Assembly (NCBI GenBank): GCA_031841125.1 | Contig: CM063108.1 | Span: forward strand, 27,083,399-27,147,398 | From: Acanthococcus lagerstroemiae | Lineage: Eukaryota; Arthropoda; Insecta; Hemiptera; Eriococcidae | Direction: 5' to 3' | Length of the DNA stretch: 64,000 bases | Part shown: positions 45,001 to 57,429 of the stretch, piece by piece | How the letters are laid out: every line of letters begins with the position of its first letter | How positions within the stretch are numbered: position 1 is the stretch's first letter | Translations under genes and position numbers: made by a program | Notes under the pieces: model-generated | What the model was told of the DNA's origin: nothing | Databases searched by the model: none | The model's input: only the letters and a program-made list of their open reading frames with translations

Positions 45001-47170
45001 GACCGTACTTCGGTCTACCGTTGCCCCCCGAGAGGGCGAAAGATGTCTTCGGCGTGCCACGAGAGCAGCCGGAAGGTGCCCGGACACGCGAACCAGTCCA
45101 CATGGGACCCCGCACGCGCCACGGCCACCTCGCCGACCAAATTCCCGCAGCTCGGACATGAATCGGCGTCGCTAGTCCACTGTGAAACGGGCAGATATCG
45201 AAGAGGTAAGCCGGAGTCACGCCCACCTCTCCGCAACCTCATGGTTTCAGTCTCGGGAGACTGAAGCGTTCGAAATACTCTCCGAATGGACCATACCCGG
45301 TAAGCAGCCAAGTAAGATACTTGGACGGCCTAAACCAGCGCATCTCCAAAAAGGAATTGGGGCGTTCGGCCCCCCGTTGCCCAACTTGTCCCACTCCAGC
45401 TGCCATTCATACACGCTCTTTCAAATGCGTCTCGATTTTTGCCGTCGGCCACCGTACCCGGAGCAGCTCGCACCCCCCTCCGGCAAGTCCAAATAGAGGC
45501 AAAACCGCCGCTGAATACACCAATGAAGTAGAAACATGATCTCACCTGTTGGGAGCGAAGAAGAGGACGCAATAGTCGCTGTCACTAGTGGGATACCATT
45601 GAGCGGCTAGCCATGCAGTTCCGCCGCATCACTAAGCAACGCTGGGGAAAACGCTAGGGCGAGGCGTCGACTGGCGATGGACGCACTCGATTTTTTTCCC
45701 CGCATCAGCGCCCGACCTAATCCAAAAATACAGTTCTCGTTTTGGATAACGCAGGCATGCTTTGGCCGGGTACCTGAACCGGATCAGAAAGGCGCGACAC
45801 TCCACAGTGCGAGTGTGAGGGCACGTTTTCGCAGTCTTGCGGAGCATGTTTTCACAGAGTGCGTGGGGACCGGTCCGCAACTACCCATTCCGCCACCAAC
45901 GGGTTCACCGCAGGAATGGAATTGAGTGAGCCGAATTCGCGCGAAGACGGTGCGTCGGGTTTGGGAAGCGGAGAACCCGCTATTTCCCAGCGGGGACCAC
46001 CACCACGTTATCACCAGCACCAATCAATGACAGCGGAATCAGGTGGACCCGTACCCACTGTCCACTAAGCTGTCGCAGGCATCAACACTGGGGAAACAGA
46101 AGTGGACCCATACCCAGTGTCTCTGCGGCGGCATACCAATATTGACTGGGGGGAACCAGGGAGATTCCGTAGCCGCCAGTTCGAAGAGCCCGCAGAGGCC
46201 GGGCCCACCACCAACCCCATCGAGCAACGGCGTCTCCACCGCACTGCAGCACAGAAGAGACAATGACAATAGCGGTGAGAAAGGTTGAAGGAGAAAAGTG
46301 AAGTCCAGTGGCACCTCGGCACTTGTGAGCGTCCACTCCCGTCCCGAGAGCGTCACTGAAGGGGATCCTGGAAGGCAATACTCGACTCCACCACTCGACC
46401 CACTTTGAGCAAGCGACAGATAACCTGAGACCCGATGTCTTGTGGAAAACCCTCTAACTAAAGGAGGCGGCCCCCTCTATTCGAGCGACTCTCCCATCTT
46501 GAGTGTGTTTGCCGAAGTGGCGGACGGGGAAGGAAGATGGAAGCCAACAGGAACATGTCGTGAGATTGAAGGAGACATTAATAACAATCTCAAGCAGTCG
46601 AGACACTGACGACTGGTTGATACATGACAACAGAATAGTTGTATCTAGCCTTTTAAAGGGTTTCAAATTAATATTTAAAGGTAAATATTCTATACAATAT
46701 GTGTTTAGAAATGGAGCTCTCTCCCGCCCCGCGCTCAACTACTCGAACGTATAATGCGCGGAAAGGGAGGGGCATGGTAAATTTTTATTTCAATGTACAT
46801 AGTCGAATACAGAACCACCGGAGAAGTTCGAACTGGTGCCGGTGAGGCCTTGGCCCCCCCATAGGAAAAAAATTTTTCAAGTTAAAAAGATAGATAAATA
46901 CAGGTCAGCACATCTTCAATTACAAGGCTGAATTCAGTCGCGCGCTCTATCCTTACACTTTATCACGGAAGGTACCCTCAATCAATTCGACAATTCAGCC
47001 TCATGTTAGAAACTGAATTCTTTATAGTTAAAGACAGAGAGAATTATTTATTTCGTTAAATAAACTTTACAATTGAATAGCATAACCAAGATTATCACCA
47101 AACTCCATACTACACACTTGTTAACTGGGATCCATTTTGAGAACACGAAAAGTACATTTGCTTGATATTG
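42087..47170 (+). repeat. Duplication B, copy 1 (noisy)
   Basis: It runs parallel to 54172-60160, from GGGCATCTG to AAGTACATTTGCTTGATAT. It differs from copy 2 by many one-base insertions and deletions, often in homopolymers, and lacks the 798-bp hAT MITE. Where copy 2 keeps open frames (54123-54602, 57390-58091), copy 1 is frame-broken. Contents: an AT-rich 5' part, a GC-rich LINE C-terminal region (44.47-46.29 kb), and a 3' part. Confidence 0.9.
44470..46290 (+). pseudogene. LINE ORF2 C-terminal region (duplication B copy 1)
   Basis: This is the counterpart of 57430-59224. The text encoding the YRTVS-type block (near 44645), the RWTH-type block (about 45670) and the C-x-C zinc-finger-like block (about 45800-45860) is present but split across frames by small indels. 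GC content is clearly higher than in the flanks, as in copy 2. The indels look like sequencing errors, so I would not read this copy as an independent gene. Confidence 0.6.
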
Positions 47171-50100
47171 ACGTAAAAAATTTGTAAACCTGAAGAGGAT
47201 TCGGGACGGTAAACCTAGGGGATTACGCCAATACAAAAGGGGAAAAAGGCCCTGACAAAAATTTAAATTTTAAAATACAGAAAAACCGTTAACCAAAGAA
47301 ATCGAAATTTTGAATATAACTTAAATTTATTAAAAAAAAAATAGACTTTTTTAAAAATAAAAGTACAACGGGGAAAAATTAATTTTCTTCTAAAAACGGT
47401 GGGCTCTCTTCGGATCCTATTTGTAATAAGTTTTGGATTGGGACCTAACGACAAACATAAAACAAACGTTTGTCGTCAGTCTAAAAAAAAAAAATAACGA
47501 AAAGGAGAAAATGAAACGGCCCCAGGCGAACGCGAGTTTTTCGAACGGAATTCACTTGAAACACGGGCCCCAAAGAGCGAAGTCAAGGAAATCAAAGGGA
47601 AATTTCCACGAGGAATTCAAATTATTACGATCGATAAATTTGCATCGATAATTTCAACTAAAATTTTGTTGACTGGGATGAGACTTTGGCAAGACTTGTC
47701 CGAAACGAATTACGAAAAAAACGTAAATAGAGAACTACCTTTCTAGATTTCTTAGTTAAATATTTTTACTGTCTACGACAATACACTGACCTGTACACCA
47801 TAATTTCCCTCTCGGTCTCTTTTTCCCAAAATTTCGGCGCAGTTCATATGTAACTAAAAAAAGCAACTAACCCGGAGAGGCTCGATGAAAGCTTAAACGA
47901 AGACGTTATTTTTCCCCTTGCTAACCACGCCAATTTTATTTTTATTTATTTTTTATTTTTCCACCCTAAAATCTATACCCCCAAATTTTTCCACCAAAAC
48001 CTCAAACCACGATTCTTCAAACGAAAAAAGGAAAACTGAACGAGTTAAATCGAAAATTTGAAAATTTTCGACACTCCGGCCCCCCCCCAAAAATTTCACC
48101 ACTAAGTGAACAGATTCGGGGCTAGGAGGTAAAACCCAAGGGGAAAGAATGATTCCCCTTCTTTAAACCGTTCTACCATTCGTATGAACATTCCCCACTG
48201 CTACTCTGGCAACTTTGACAACAAAAAAAATTTCCAAGCAGTCCGACGGCTAAAAGGCTCTTTAAATAAGAACATACTCCCTTTCTGGGAACAAAAGGAA
48301 TAACCCTTTTTTTAGGAGGGTGAATAGAAGTATTCTTTCACGTAAAGATAAAAGATACAAACTCTAAAGGCAAAACCCAAAAAGGCCTCCCCTACCCAAA
48401 ATGTATGTCTCCAAGAGCAATCAAATTATTAGAAGGGATGACAACATTTTGGTTTTGAACTCCAAGATTTTAATTTTACATTGCATGTCCTTAAACCTCA
48501 AAAAATGTTTGGGTTGTCAGAGGATGATAACTCACTGATACGTATGTCAGAGTCACTTTTTTTTGGCCCCAAATTTTGACAAAAACGTACCAGCTCCACA
48601 AGTCAGCAATTCAAACCATTGTCTTTTCAACACTTCTTCACGAGCAAAACCAAACTTCATAACTCCTCCACCCCAGGAGAATAGTTTGGAATGAAAGCCA
48701 TTAAATATTTTTGCTAGTACGAACTGATTGACTCGGCGTCATTCATTTGAACGATGTACCAACAATTTTTTGTAAAAAGAAAAAATCAAGCATGTCACAA
48801 CAAAAATTTTTTGGGAACCCCTCTTCGACTCACAAATCGATTGAGATCAAAAGGAATTCATTAGCGGACGGGTTTCTGGACAACTCTAAGTGCACCGCCC
48901 GTGTCACAGGCAAGTGAAAAGACTCCATACCCTTGACTATGTCTCCGAGACTTTTCGAATATTTAGATAACCAAAATAATCAATCCAGTATGGAGAAAAG
49001 GAATGTTTCCGCAACTCGGACTAAAGGTAGGGGAGATGGGAGGTAACTTGTAAACCCCACCGACCACCTTGTACAAACTTTGCAAAAGTGAAGCACTGAC
49101 TTAACTTTACTCTTCCTTTAACGATCCAAAAAACTTTCCCTGATTTTAGCTAGCAAATATACACCCAATATGGGATTCCATATTAGCTTCCGAATTTAAA
49201 CGGCCGTGAAGGACTGCCCCTTGGGAAAAAAAAAATGGGATGTTTTGTACCCAGGGTAAAGAAGCATTCTGTAAACCCCCTACACTAATGACCCATGATC
49301 ATCTAAGAACAAATCTAGTTGAAAATTAGGCTGAATTTCTTTTTTGGGCTCTCGCCTTGGGAAGAAAAATTTCTTTTGAAGTTCTAACAAAAGAAATCTT
49401 CTGAATCTATACACACAGTCTCAAAAAATGAGAATATCTGATCGGAATACATAAGAAGATAAATCGAAAAACTTTTGAAAATTTAAACCACTACTTATTC
49501 CAACAAGAAAAACGATTTTTGAATTCATCTTAAACGACCCCGTGTACACTGGTTTACTCGCCACCCCAATTACCACCGGAGCGAGTCTAGAGACTTTTGA
49601 GCGTTAGAATCTGAAATCCTCAGTATTGCAAGGGGGCAATGGCCAAAGTTTTTTCACGAGAAACCACTTAGGACCAGCCACCCCTAACTTATTCTCTTTT
49701 CAAAAGAAAGCTTTCATACCCCAGAGGCAATGCAGCCCCGGGTTACGTGAGTAGGGGCATACCGCACGATAATATTGGATTCTCCTGATTTTCATCTAAC
49801 CTTTTCTTCACAAAAATGGGTTGAATGGCCGAGGAACTCAACCATTGGATACGTGGTTCTCAGTCCACAGTACCCTTTTCTATGGGGGGCAAAAACAATG
49901 ACTTTAAGAAATTTGGGGAGTCCGTTTTCCAAATCCATACGCCAAAGTTTCCCAACAGGGAAAACTCATTCCCCTTTAAATTGGACTATACGAACTTTGC
50001 TGAAAACCAAAAATTGATTCGGGCTGACAAAATCCGTCACCCGACTGATATAAATAAGCACAACACGCGAACTGCCTTGACGCATCAAAAAAATATGAAG

Positions 50101-52500
50101 CGTGAACGTTCCCTCTCCCAAAAATGACCAAAAATTTTTCGCGGGGAAATTAATCTCGGGAATCCCTTGGCTTCAACAACTAACTTTTTTCCATTTTGCT
50201 TTTAACCGTTGGCAAAACTTCGTCCCAATTCAATTTTTAGTTTCCCAACAATTTTGCATGAAAAACTTCAATTTTAAAGGGGTTTAAGGGGATACAAACC
50301 AAGAGGGGCAAAAATTCTGCCGGAATTTTAAAACACTACGCTTTTAGTTTTCCCCCATCAACTCATCAAACTAGACGAAAAGATAAAATGTCAGACTTTG
50401 GGTTCCAATTCAACCTAAAAAAAAAATGTTTCCCCAAAAGTCGACAAACGAATCTTTTGGAAATTGCTTCCAAAAAGATTGACATTGGAAATCCAAACAC
50501 GTAATTGAAACTAGCCTCTCGCATCTTCGGAAAAAAAATTTCTGACCATACAGCTGAACTGCTGACAAAAGTATCGGTACCCCTGAGTACCAATTATCAA
50601 CATAAAAACACTGACCCCCGCTAAAAGTGCCATTGATTAATGGGAAAAGACGCTTTAAAAAAATTCTTGGGGAACCAGTTTAACAGAAAGGGTGAAGAAT
50701 TACCCCAAAGGACACGACAAAAAGAAAAATTATCAAATTTTCCCCCTCAAAGCGGGTTTTGCTATACTTTTACCCTATAAAACGAACGGAATCTCGATCC
50801 ACTTTATTGAGACCGATCATCAAAAATGCCTTTTCGATGTCCCGAGTGAAGCTACAGTTAACTCAAAATTCAACAACAACTCCACTACATTTTTGGCAAC
50901 ACAGACCACATGTAGCAGTCATTCAAACTATGACCAGACTTTTTTCGCTGCCGGGATCATAAACGACGCGTAATTTGTTTTTTGGGGAAAAAAGGTTGGG
51001 GGGGGGGGGGGGTTGGCCTCCGGGGCCCCTAAAGAGCAATGCCCCAAGGGTCAAAAAATACTTTTCCATTGTTTAAGAACTTCTTCTGAAGATCTGCAAC
51101 AAAAGACAAAAATGCCCATGCAAAATTTCTTAAAATTTCCCCGAGGAGTGATTTACCTTTTCCAAGGCCCCCCCCCCCTTACTACGAAAACCCATGATTC
51201 TCAAATCAAACAGTTTCTCGAAATTCTCCATGACGCTGCATCAGTGTCACTGACTCGGAAAATTTGATCCCAAAGCTTCCCCAAAAGACCCCAAAATTTT
51301 TTTCCCAAATTGAATCTTGGATCAAAACAAGACCTTGTTTAGTTTTCACAGAACAAAATAAGAGGTGGAAGGAGTGAATCAAACTCACCAGGAATTCTCA
51401 TCTAAATGAGAAAGTTTACCACCAGACGGAAAACCTCCGAAAAGGATTTTAAAAAACAACCTCAGAAGGGAATTTAAACTTACCAACACAATTTCGCTAA
51501 TAAAGATCATTACCAATGAAATTTCAAAATTCTCCTGCTCGTGTTCGAAGATGTTTTTGGGTCTGCGTAAGACAGATGAGGAGGTAAAACATTTTCCACC
51601 GAGTCCACCGCAGGGGGGGACTGAAAAGACCATTATACAGTTATCTTTGCATTCCCGGAAGATCGCTCATCGAAACGCCATTTTTCAAAGTGACCAAACC
51701 TCTGAATACGACAAAAAACAGTTTCATCAAGTTGAACTTGCAAAAGCAATACTTTTTTTTTTTTCCCAGACAAGATTCAACCGATGCGCTAAACTCGATT
51801 GAATGTAAAAAGGTACTGCCTTGGCTATAAACCGCGGACAGGTACAAATCCACTACACCTTTTGCAAGCAAGAAAAGGAAGTAAAAATAACCTTTGCTTT
51901 TTTTTCTCACCGTTTTTTCCCCCCCCCTTCTGTATGAGATGCACACAAAGGTACCGAGTGGGCCCAAAGCCTTACATTTTGCCACTTAGACAAATTCTTC
52001 GACACACTTAGCCTATTCCCGTCTGCTACACAAAAACACAGGCTTTCCGGTTTTATCCCTCTCCTTTCGTTCCGAGATTGAAGGGAAAATTTCCACAATC
52101 TTGGCTGGGGTGAGCGAGGCCACAAAAAATACAAAAAATTTTTTTAACGGCAGCAGACCACCCACTAGAGCAGCCCCAGTAGAGGTCAAGACTGGAAAGC
52201 GTGGACTCGGAGAAGAAGAAGAAGCACACTAGCTTCTTAAAATGGCTGACTACATTTCGTCAAAAACGAATGACAGGGAGAGATTGATTCAAGTAACTAT
52301 CTATTGAAACTGATTTCCTCAAAATTGGGGGAAAGTTTATCCAAAACACGTCAAGGTAGTCATGGAAAACTTCTGATCGCCAAAGTTTTGAAACTCTTGA
52401 TCAAGGCAGTGCCACATTCGACAAATTCGAAGGTTTTTCGAAACTGTCCAGGGTTTTTTCTTCGTCTTCGGGATTCGAGGCCGGGTTTTATCTCGTTGAA
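47170..52500. other. No gene recognised; suspected low-quality sequence
   Basis: The text is dominated by short homopolymer runs (AAAA, CCCC, TTTT, and a G-run at about 50997-51013), with no repeat from elsewhere in the window and no recognisable protein in any frame. Its texture matches the noisy part of duplication A copy 2. Frames such as 51641-51985 look incidental. Real but unrelated sequence cannot be excluded. Confidence 0.5.
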
Positions 52501-52519
52501 TTCAGCGTAAAAAAAAAAA

Positions 52520-53720
52520 AGGCGAAATAACGATCGTAAAGGGCGATTGAAATGCCAAAGTTGGTAGCCAAAGCTACACGGATATTGTTGGACAACATGG
52601 TCTGGGAGAAAGTAACGACAGAGGGGAGAGACTTATAGAGTTCTGTGCTGAAAACGATCTTTTTGTTACGAATACATATTATAAACTGCCAAAACGAAGG
52701 CTGCATACTTGGGAGTGACCAGATGGACATACACGTAATCAGACTGACTATATACTGGTATCAAAAAAGATTTAAAGGCGGTGTGGCATCTGCAAAAACA
52801 TACCCGGGACCGGATATAGGCTCCGATCACAACCCTGTGGTGGTCAAGTTTAGAATACATTTTCTCAAAGCACATAAACCAAACGTCACGAAACGCGTGC
52901 ATATACGTAAACTGACACAAGACAAAGAGCTACAGGGAAAGGTCACAAAAGAACTCAAAAAGGTCATAATTGACAGCAACAAAGAAGCGACGATCAAACA
53001 AACGTGGGACAGATGGAAAACAGCGCAGAAGAAAATCCAGGAAAAGCTGATAGGAAGGAAACCATATACCAGAAAAAAAACCATGGACGAAGGAGGAAAG
53101 AGTGCAGGCTAATGGAGGAAAGAAGAAAAAATAAAAGGAACACAGCGAAATATAGGAGACTACAGAAAATAATCCGCAGGAAGATTAGAGAGGCAGAGGA
53201 GGAATGGCTAGACGAGAACTGTAACGAGATAGAATTACAGAGGAACCACGATTCCAGCAACGTCCACAAGAAGGTTAAGGAGTTTCTCGGAATGAATACG
53301 AGAAGCGATGCCAACGCTCTAAAGGACAAAGATGGTAATATCCTAATTGGCATGAAAGCAAAAATAGCTAGATGGAAAGAATACATTGAGCAATAATTCA
53401 GCGACTCGAGGCCTGCAAACAAGAATCCTGCATACGTAGAAGGCAAAGATTATCAGACATCTGAGATAATCAGGGTTATCAAAGACTTAAAGCAACTAGC
53501 CCAGATGACATGCACGGAGAAATCATTAGAACAATTCTTGAAGATGACGAAACCATGACGATCTTCACAGAGTTTTTCAACTCAATATACCAGTCGAGTA
53601 AAATCCAAAAAGATTGGCTAAAACCTGTTTTCATAGCGATACAAAAGAAACTATAAACTCAGCCGAATGTAGCTACTGCATTCCGTATTTGAGAATGCAT
53701 AAAGAATTATTCCGAATTCT
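52520..53720 (+). pseudogene. LINE ORF2 remnant: endonuclease and start of reverse transcriptase
   Basis: The endonuclease starts at ITIVKGD-x-NAKVG (about 52528-52565), where the expected GDFNAKVG has a stop in place of F. It continues with GQHGLGESNDRGERLIEFCA, ENDLFVTNTYYKLPKRRLHT and a frame change into YPGPDIGSDHNPVVVKF (52800-52850), which holds the SDH motif. A lysine-rich linker follows (53004-53396). The reverse-transcriptase entry (SEIIRVIKDLKQL and wording like FFNSIYQSSKIQKDWLKPV) is decayed and ends near 53720, so the palm is missing. It starts right after an A-run at 52510, suggesting 5' truncation or an assembly edge. It differs in sequence from the minus-strand LINE at 30-32 kb. 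Confidence 0.87.
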
Positions 53721-53724
53721 GACA

Positions 53725-54115
53725 AGGCTATAGCCCCCTGAAATATGACTTGTGAGTAAATTGTTGTGTAATAAGCTTTTTTGTAGAAAATTTTCAAGGA
53801 ATATTTTTTACCGAGGTATTTTCTTCCTAGAACGTCATGGATTCAATAAAAATCAAGAAAACCGTTTAAAATTCAATTTTGAGTAGCCCCCTTCGTAAAT
53901 AATGGTGGAAGCTCCCAGTGTGAGGGCGTTCGTTTTTCACCATACTTATTATAGACACCTTCCATAACATTTTTTCAGCAGTCCAACCCTTTGTGTGCAT
54001 TTTTTCCAATCGAACCTGTTTTTTGATTGTAATTCTCCTGGGCTATTACGTTTAAACAAGTTAATATTTACGAAACTGGGGCGCACCGGAAAATTTCCCC
54101 GTTTCCCGCTTAGCC
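53725..54115. other. No gene recognised
   Basis: AT-rich spacer between the truncated LINE and the second B copy. Confidence 0.4.
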
Positions 54116-54122
54116 AGTTCGT

Positions 54123-54602
54123 GTGTGCTCCCGTTGTTCCCTAAAAAGTGTGTGGGCTGCTGCTTACCAGTGGGCATCTGCAAATGCGACAGAGCTGCAG
54201 CGAGAAGAAGTATACTACATATCGTCCAGCACTAAGAAGAAACCACTCACTGACAAAAAACTTTCCACCTTTTTCAAATCAGTGGGTTATCGGAAGACAT
54301 TCGATCAGATCAAGAAGTACAGTAAAAGCTTATGGACTATTCACATCAATTCGACAAACTTGGCAGTTTCTATAAAAAGGGGTAACTTTGTCGCTCCAAC
54401 GAATTTTGATTTACGGATAGTACGTAATAGAGAAATGAATGCCCGATCCAAGCAGCTATCGGCGAGATCTGTAGCATTTTTCTTTGCGAGGATACAAGCG
54501 GCCAAAGCTGAGTGTAACGAGAACGCGCAAAAACAAGTTTTCGAGAAAAACGTGTCTAAAGTTAGACACACCTTTTTCTCCCACTCCTTTAAACGGCCGT
54601 AA
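54123..54602 (+). CDS. Unrecognised 159-codon open frame at the start of duplication B copy 2
   Basis: I do not recognise this protein. It begins MCSRCSLKSVWAAAYQWASA and is basic overall, with lysine-rich stretches (STKKKPLTDKKL; FDQIKKYSK). A region with FFARIQAAKAECNENAQKQV has helix-like character. No signal peptide or membrane segment is evident. Most of it (from about 54172) lies inside duplication B, and the matching stretch of copy 1 (42087-42500) is frame-broken. The start codon is simply the first ATG, about 50 bases outside the duplication, so the true start is uncertain. It may be part of a repeat-encoded protein, an exon, or chance. There is no functional call. Confidence 0.3.
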   Translation: MCSRCSLKSVWAAAYQWASANATELQREEVYYISSSTKKKPLTDKKLSTFFKSVGYRKTFDQIKKYSKSLWTIHINSTNLAVSIKRGNFVAPTNFDLRIVRNREMNARSKQLSARSVAFFFARIQAAKAECNENAQKQVFEKNVSKVRHTFFSHSFKRP

Positions 54603-55169
54603 CTCGCCACGGAGTCACGTTACCAGCCTCGACGAGGGCTTGTTGGAAAGATAATTTTTCGCACTTCTACGTGGTAACAGTTTAGAACATCGGATTCATT
54701 CGTGAACTCCGAAAAACCGCGAAGAAGCGACGCTGACATTCGCATTCTTTTCTCATTCTCTTTCATAATTCTCTTTCTCTCACTCCCTCTTCTCTTTCAC
54801 ACCTGTAAATTTTGTCTCTTTGTTATTGCGATGTTTTTCTTATAGAAATCGACCAAAATTTCAAAATTGATTCTTTCTACCAAAAAATTTTGTTTTTCTT
54901 TATTCGCGTTTTCTGAGACTTCGATCGATTGACAAAGTTACCCCTTTTTATAGAAACTGCCACTTTCCAGCTCGACAAGTGCGTGTCCAAATTTCATGAT
55001 GCAGTACATGTGCGAGCATACAGTGGGTATGCTCATTCGTCTGAAATCAGTGACTACACCCTCCGAGGCTAAATCAGTTCCTCTCGGACAAAAGAGAAAA
55101 CGGGGCCGATCCGCGAGAGCAGCACGCGCGCTACTTATGGAATAATGTAATGTGAATTCTAATTGTGGG

Positions 55170-55967
55170 TAGTGATCTCGATCTCAAGATCGATCGATAA
55201 GATCGATCTTTTAATCGATCTTATCGATCATTTAAAATTCTTGATCAAGATCGATGATCGATCATTTTGGTCATGATCGAAATTTCGATCTTTCACAAAG
55301 TAACAACAGACCTGTTTAGTGTGACGTCACATTGTTCCACAGCCGGCGGCAGTTAGCTGCGGCCTAGGTGTAATGTAAACTTCATCTGTGATAAGTTAAG
55401 TGATATTGATATGTGATAACAATAACGAAACATGAAAGGGTAGTCATTTTTAATTATTTGAGACTAATCCTGTTTTCAAACTCCAGCTGCAAAAATCAAG
55501 TAAAATATAAGAATGCAAAGGCAAATCAACTGACCAAAATATATGCAATAGGATTCATAGAAAAAATGTATTGTTGAGCTCTTCAAGATGGAGAATAAAG
55601 AAAAATAATATCTTTGTACAGCAAGCCTTAATATGTTTTTTATTCCAGGTTGCAGCTCGCAGGTTCAGTTATCAGTTATTAATGTTGGGAGATGTGCTTT
55701 TGTGACAAATTTAACAAAATTTTCAACTTCAATAAATTTTCTAGATTTTTTACTCATTGACAGCGAGAAATAACCAAAATTCATTTGGATTTTGCAGATT
55801 TGCAGTTGCAGATAAACTTACACCAGTAAAAAAATTCTCTGATTGATCAAGATCGATCTTATCAAAAATCGATCTTTTTACATAAGATCGGATCGAGTCG
55901 AATATTGGAAGTCGTATGATCGAAAATTTCGATCAAATCGATCTTTTTTGAAAGATCGAGATCACTA
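55170..55967. mobile_element. hAT-type MITE, GATC-rich palindromic ends, 8-bp TSD
   Basis: The left end TAGTGATCTCGATCT is mirrored by AGATCGAGATCACTA at the right, and ATTGTGGG flanks both sides (55162-55169 and 55968-55975). The other B copy has only one ATTGTAGGCAT at this place (about 43018), i.e. an empty site. The subterminal 100 bp are packed with GATCGATC/AAGATCGATCTT palindromes. No transposase is present, so it is non-autonomous. Confidence 0.93.
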
Positions 55968-57429
55968 ATTGTGGGCATTTTTTTAGCTTCCAGATGTATT
56001 GACTTTTTCATTTTAATTCGTGATATTTTTATTTTTTTTTTTAAATTTTTTGTAGCGTACCGCGTATTTTGTATTTTAATTACCACTGATTATTCTTTCA
56101 TCTCCGTACAAGTTTAATAATTCCGTGAATTTCCTTTCGATTTTGTTCAATACTGTATTTATTGCATCCCGCATATTATTTCAATTTCGCGTAGATTTTG
56201 ATACTTAGTGAGTACTCATTGTTTTTCCGTGTACTCTTCTTTTGGATTTCAGGCGAAAAAATGCCACCCGTTTCTAAGTAATTCAAGCTCATGCGGCAAC
56301 TCTCTCCTTTCAAATTTACATTTTTGTGTAAATCGTCTAATCTTCTTGTCTGATCAGTTCCTGCGCAGTAGGACGCGAGCATCTAACAAACCTCTTTTGT
56401 CTGTTGCATACCTGCATATCCGGTACGTGATCTGTTCAAAAAACACCTTCTTCTTCTCGCTCATTATCCTCTTCCTCTCTCATTCGGCCAGGCAAGACAT
56501 TAAATCAGTTCGGTTATAGTTTAGTTGCAGTTTATCACTCGGTTAGCTCTGCTTTCACCATCGATTCCCTCACACTTGGATCCAAACTAAATACTTCACT
56601 CTCTCATACAAGAACTCAAAAACCAGCACGGCACAGTACAAAGTAACACAGCAGAAAAGGCTACAGCCTATTGTAATACATAACGCATGGCGACCTACAT
56701 CGGCGAATGAAATAACATTGGGCAAAGTAATTCACGTATGAATTTTCCTGAAGAAGAGGTTTTCTGAAACATTATCCCATATTCTCATCGAATTTTTCGG
56801 GTAAAATTATCAAGGTCACTTTTACCCTGTATACCGGAAGTAAAATCTGAATGGCGGTCCGAATGAAATGCCGCGACTTCGCAGAATTGACTCGTTTATT
56901 TGCTTGTATAATATTTCCGCAGTACGTAACTAGATATAACTGTCATAAGAAATACAGCTATCGACCTTTCTTAGTTGCTTACCTATTACAGTCATGTACG
57001 ACAAGCATTTCATGCTTCGGTGCGTTGATATTCGCTTTACGTGCGATTTGTAAGATCCCTAAGATTCGCTTTTATCTCTTCGTGTAACGTGTATTCGGTT
57101 CTTATCACATTGGCTGGCAGATACGCACACCTGGGAGCTGTATTCCGCTTGCAATGATACCATTCATATGCGGCACACGCCATCCGTTTCTGAAATCGCA
57201 TTTTAGGTTGAACGACTGTACCTGCGAGCCCACCTCGTGAAAGAAGACAGCAAAGGGTCATCATCTACGTGCACACAGAACGCGATTATCGTGTAACGTA
57301 GGATATAAGGCTGCAACTGCATCACTGAGAAATTCTTAAAATATCACTTTTCCTCCGATAGAAGCGATCCAGCGTTATAGAGAAGTCTCTTGCAGTCAAA
57401 GGGAAACGAGGAAAGGCAGTATAGACAAG

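Noticed and set aside
51641..51985. 114-codon minus frame
   Set aside because: It lies in the suspected low-quality stretch, is dominated by homopolymer-encoded runs, and has no family match.
53004..53446. Leucine- and serine-rich 150-codon minus frame resembling a membrane protein
   Set aside because: It is the antisense shadow of the lysine- and glutamate-rich LINE linker on the plus strand.
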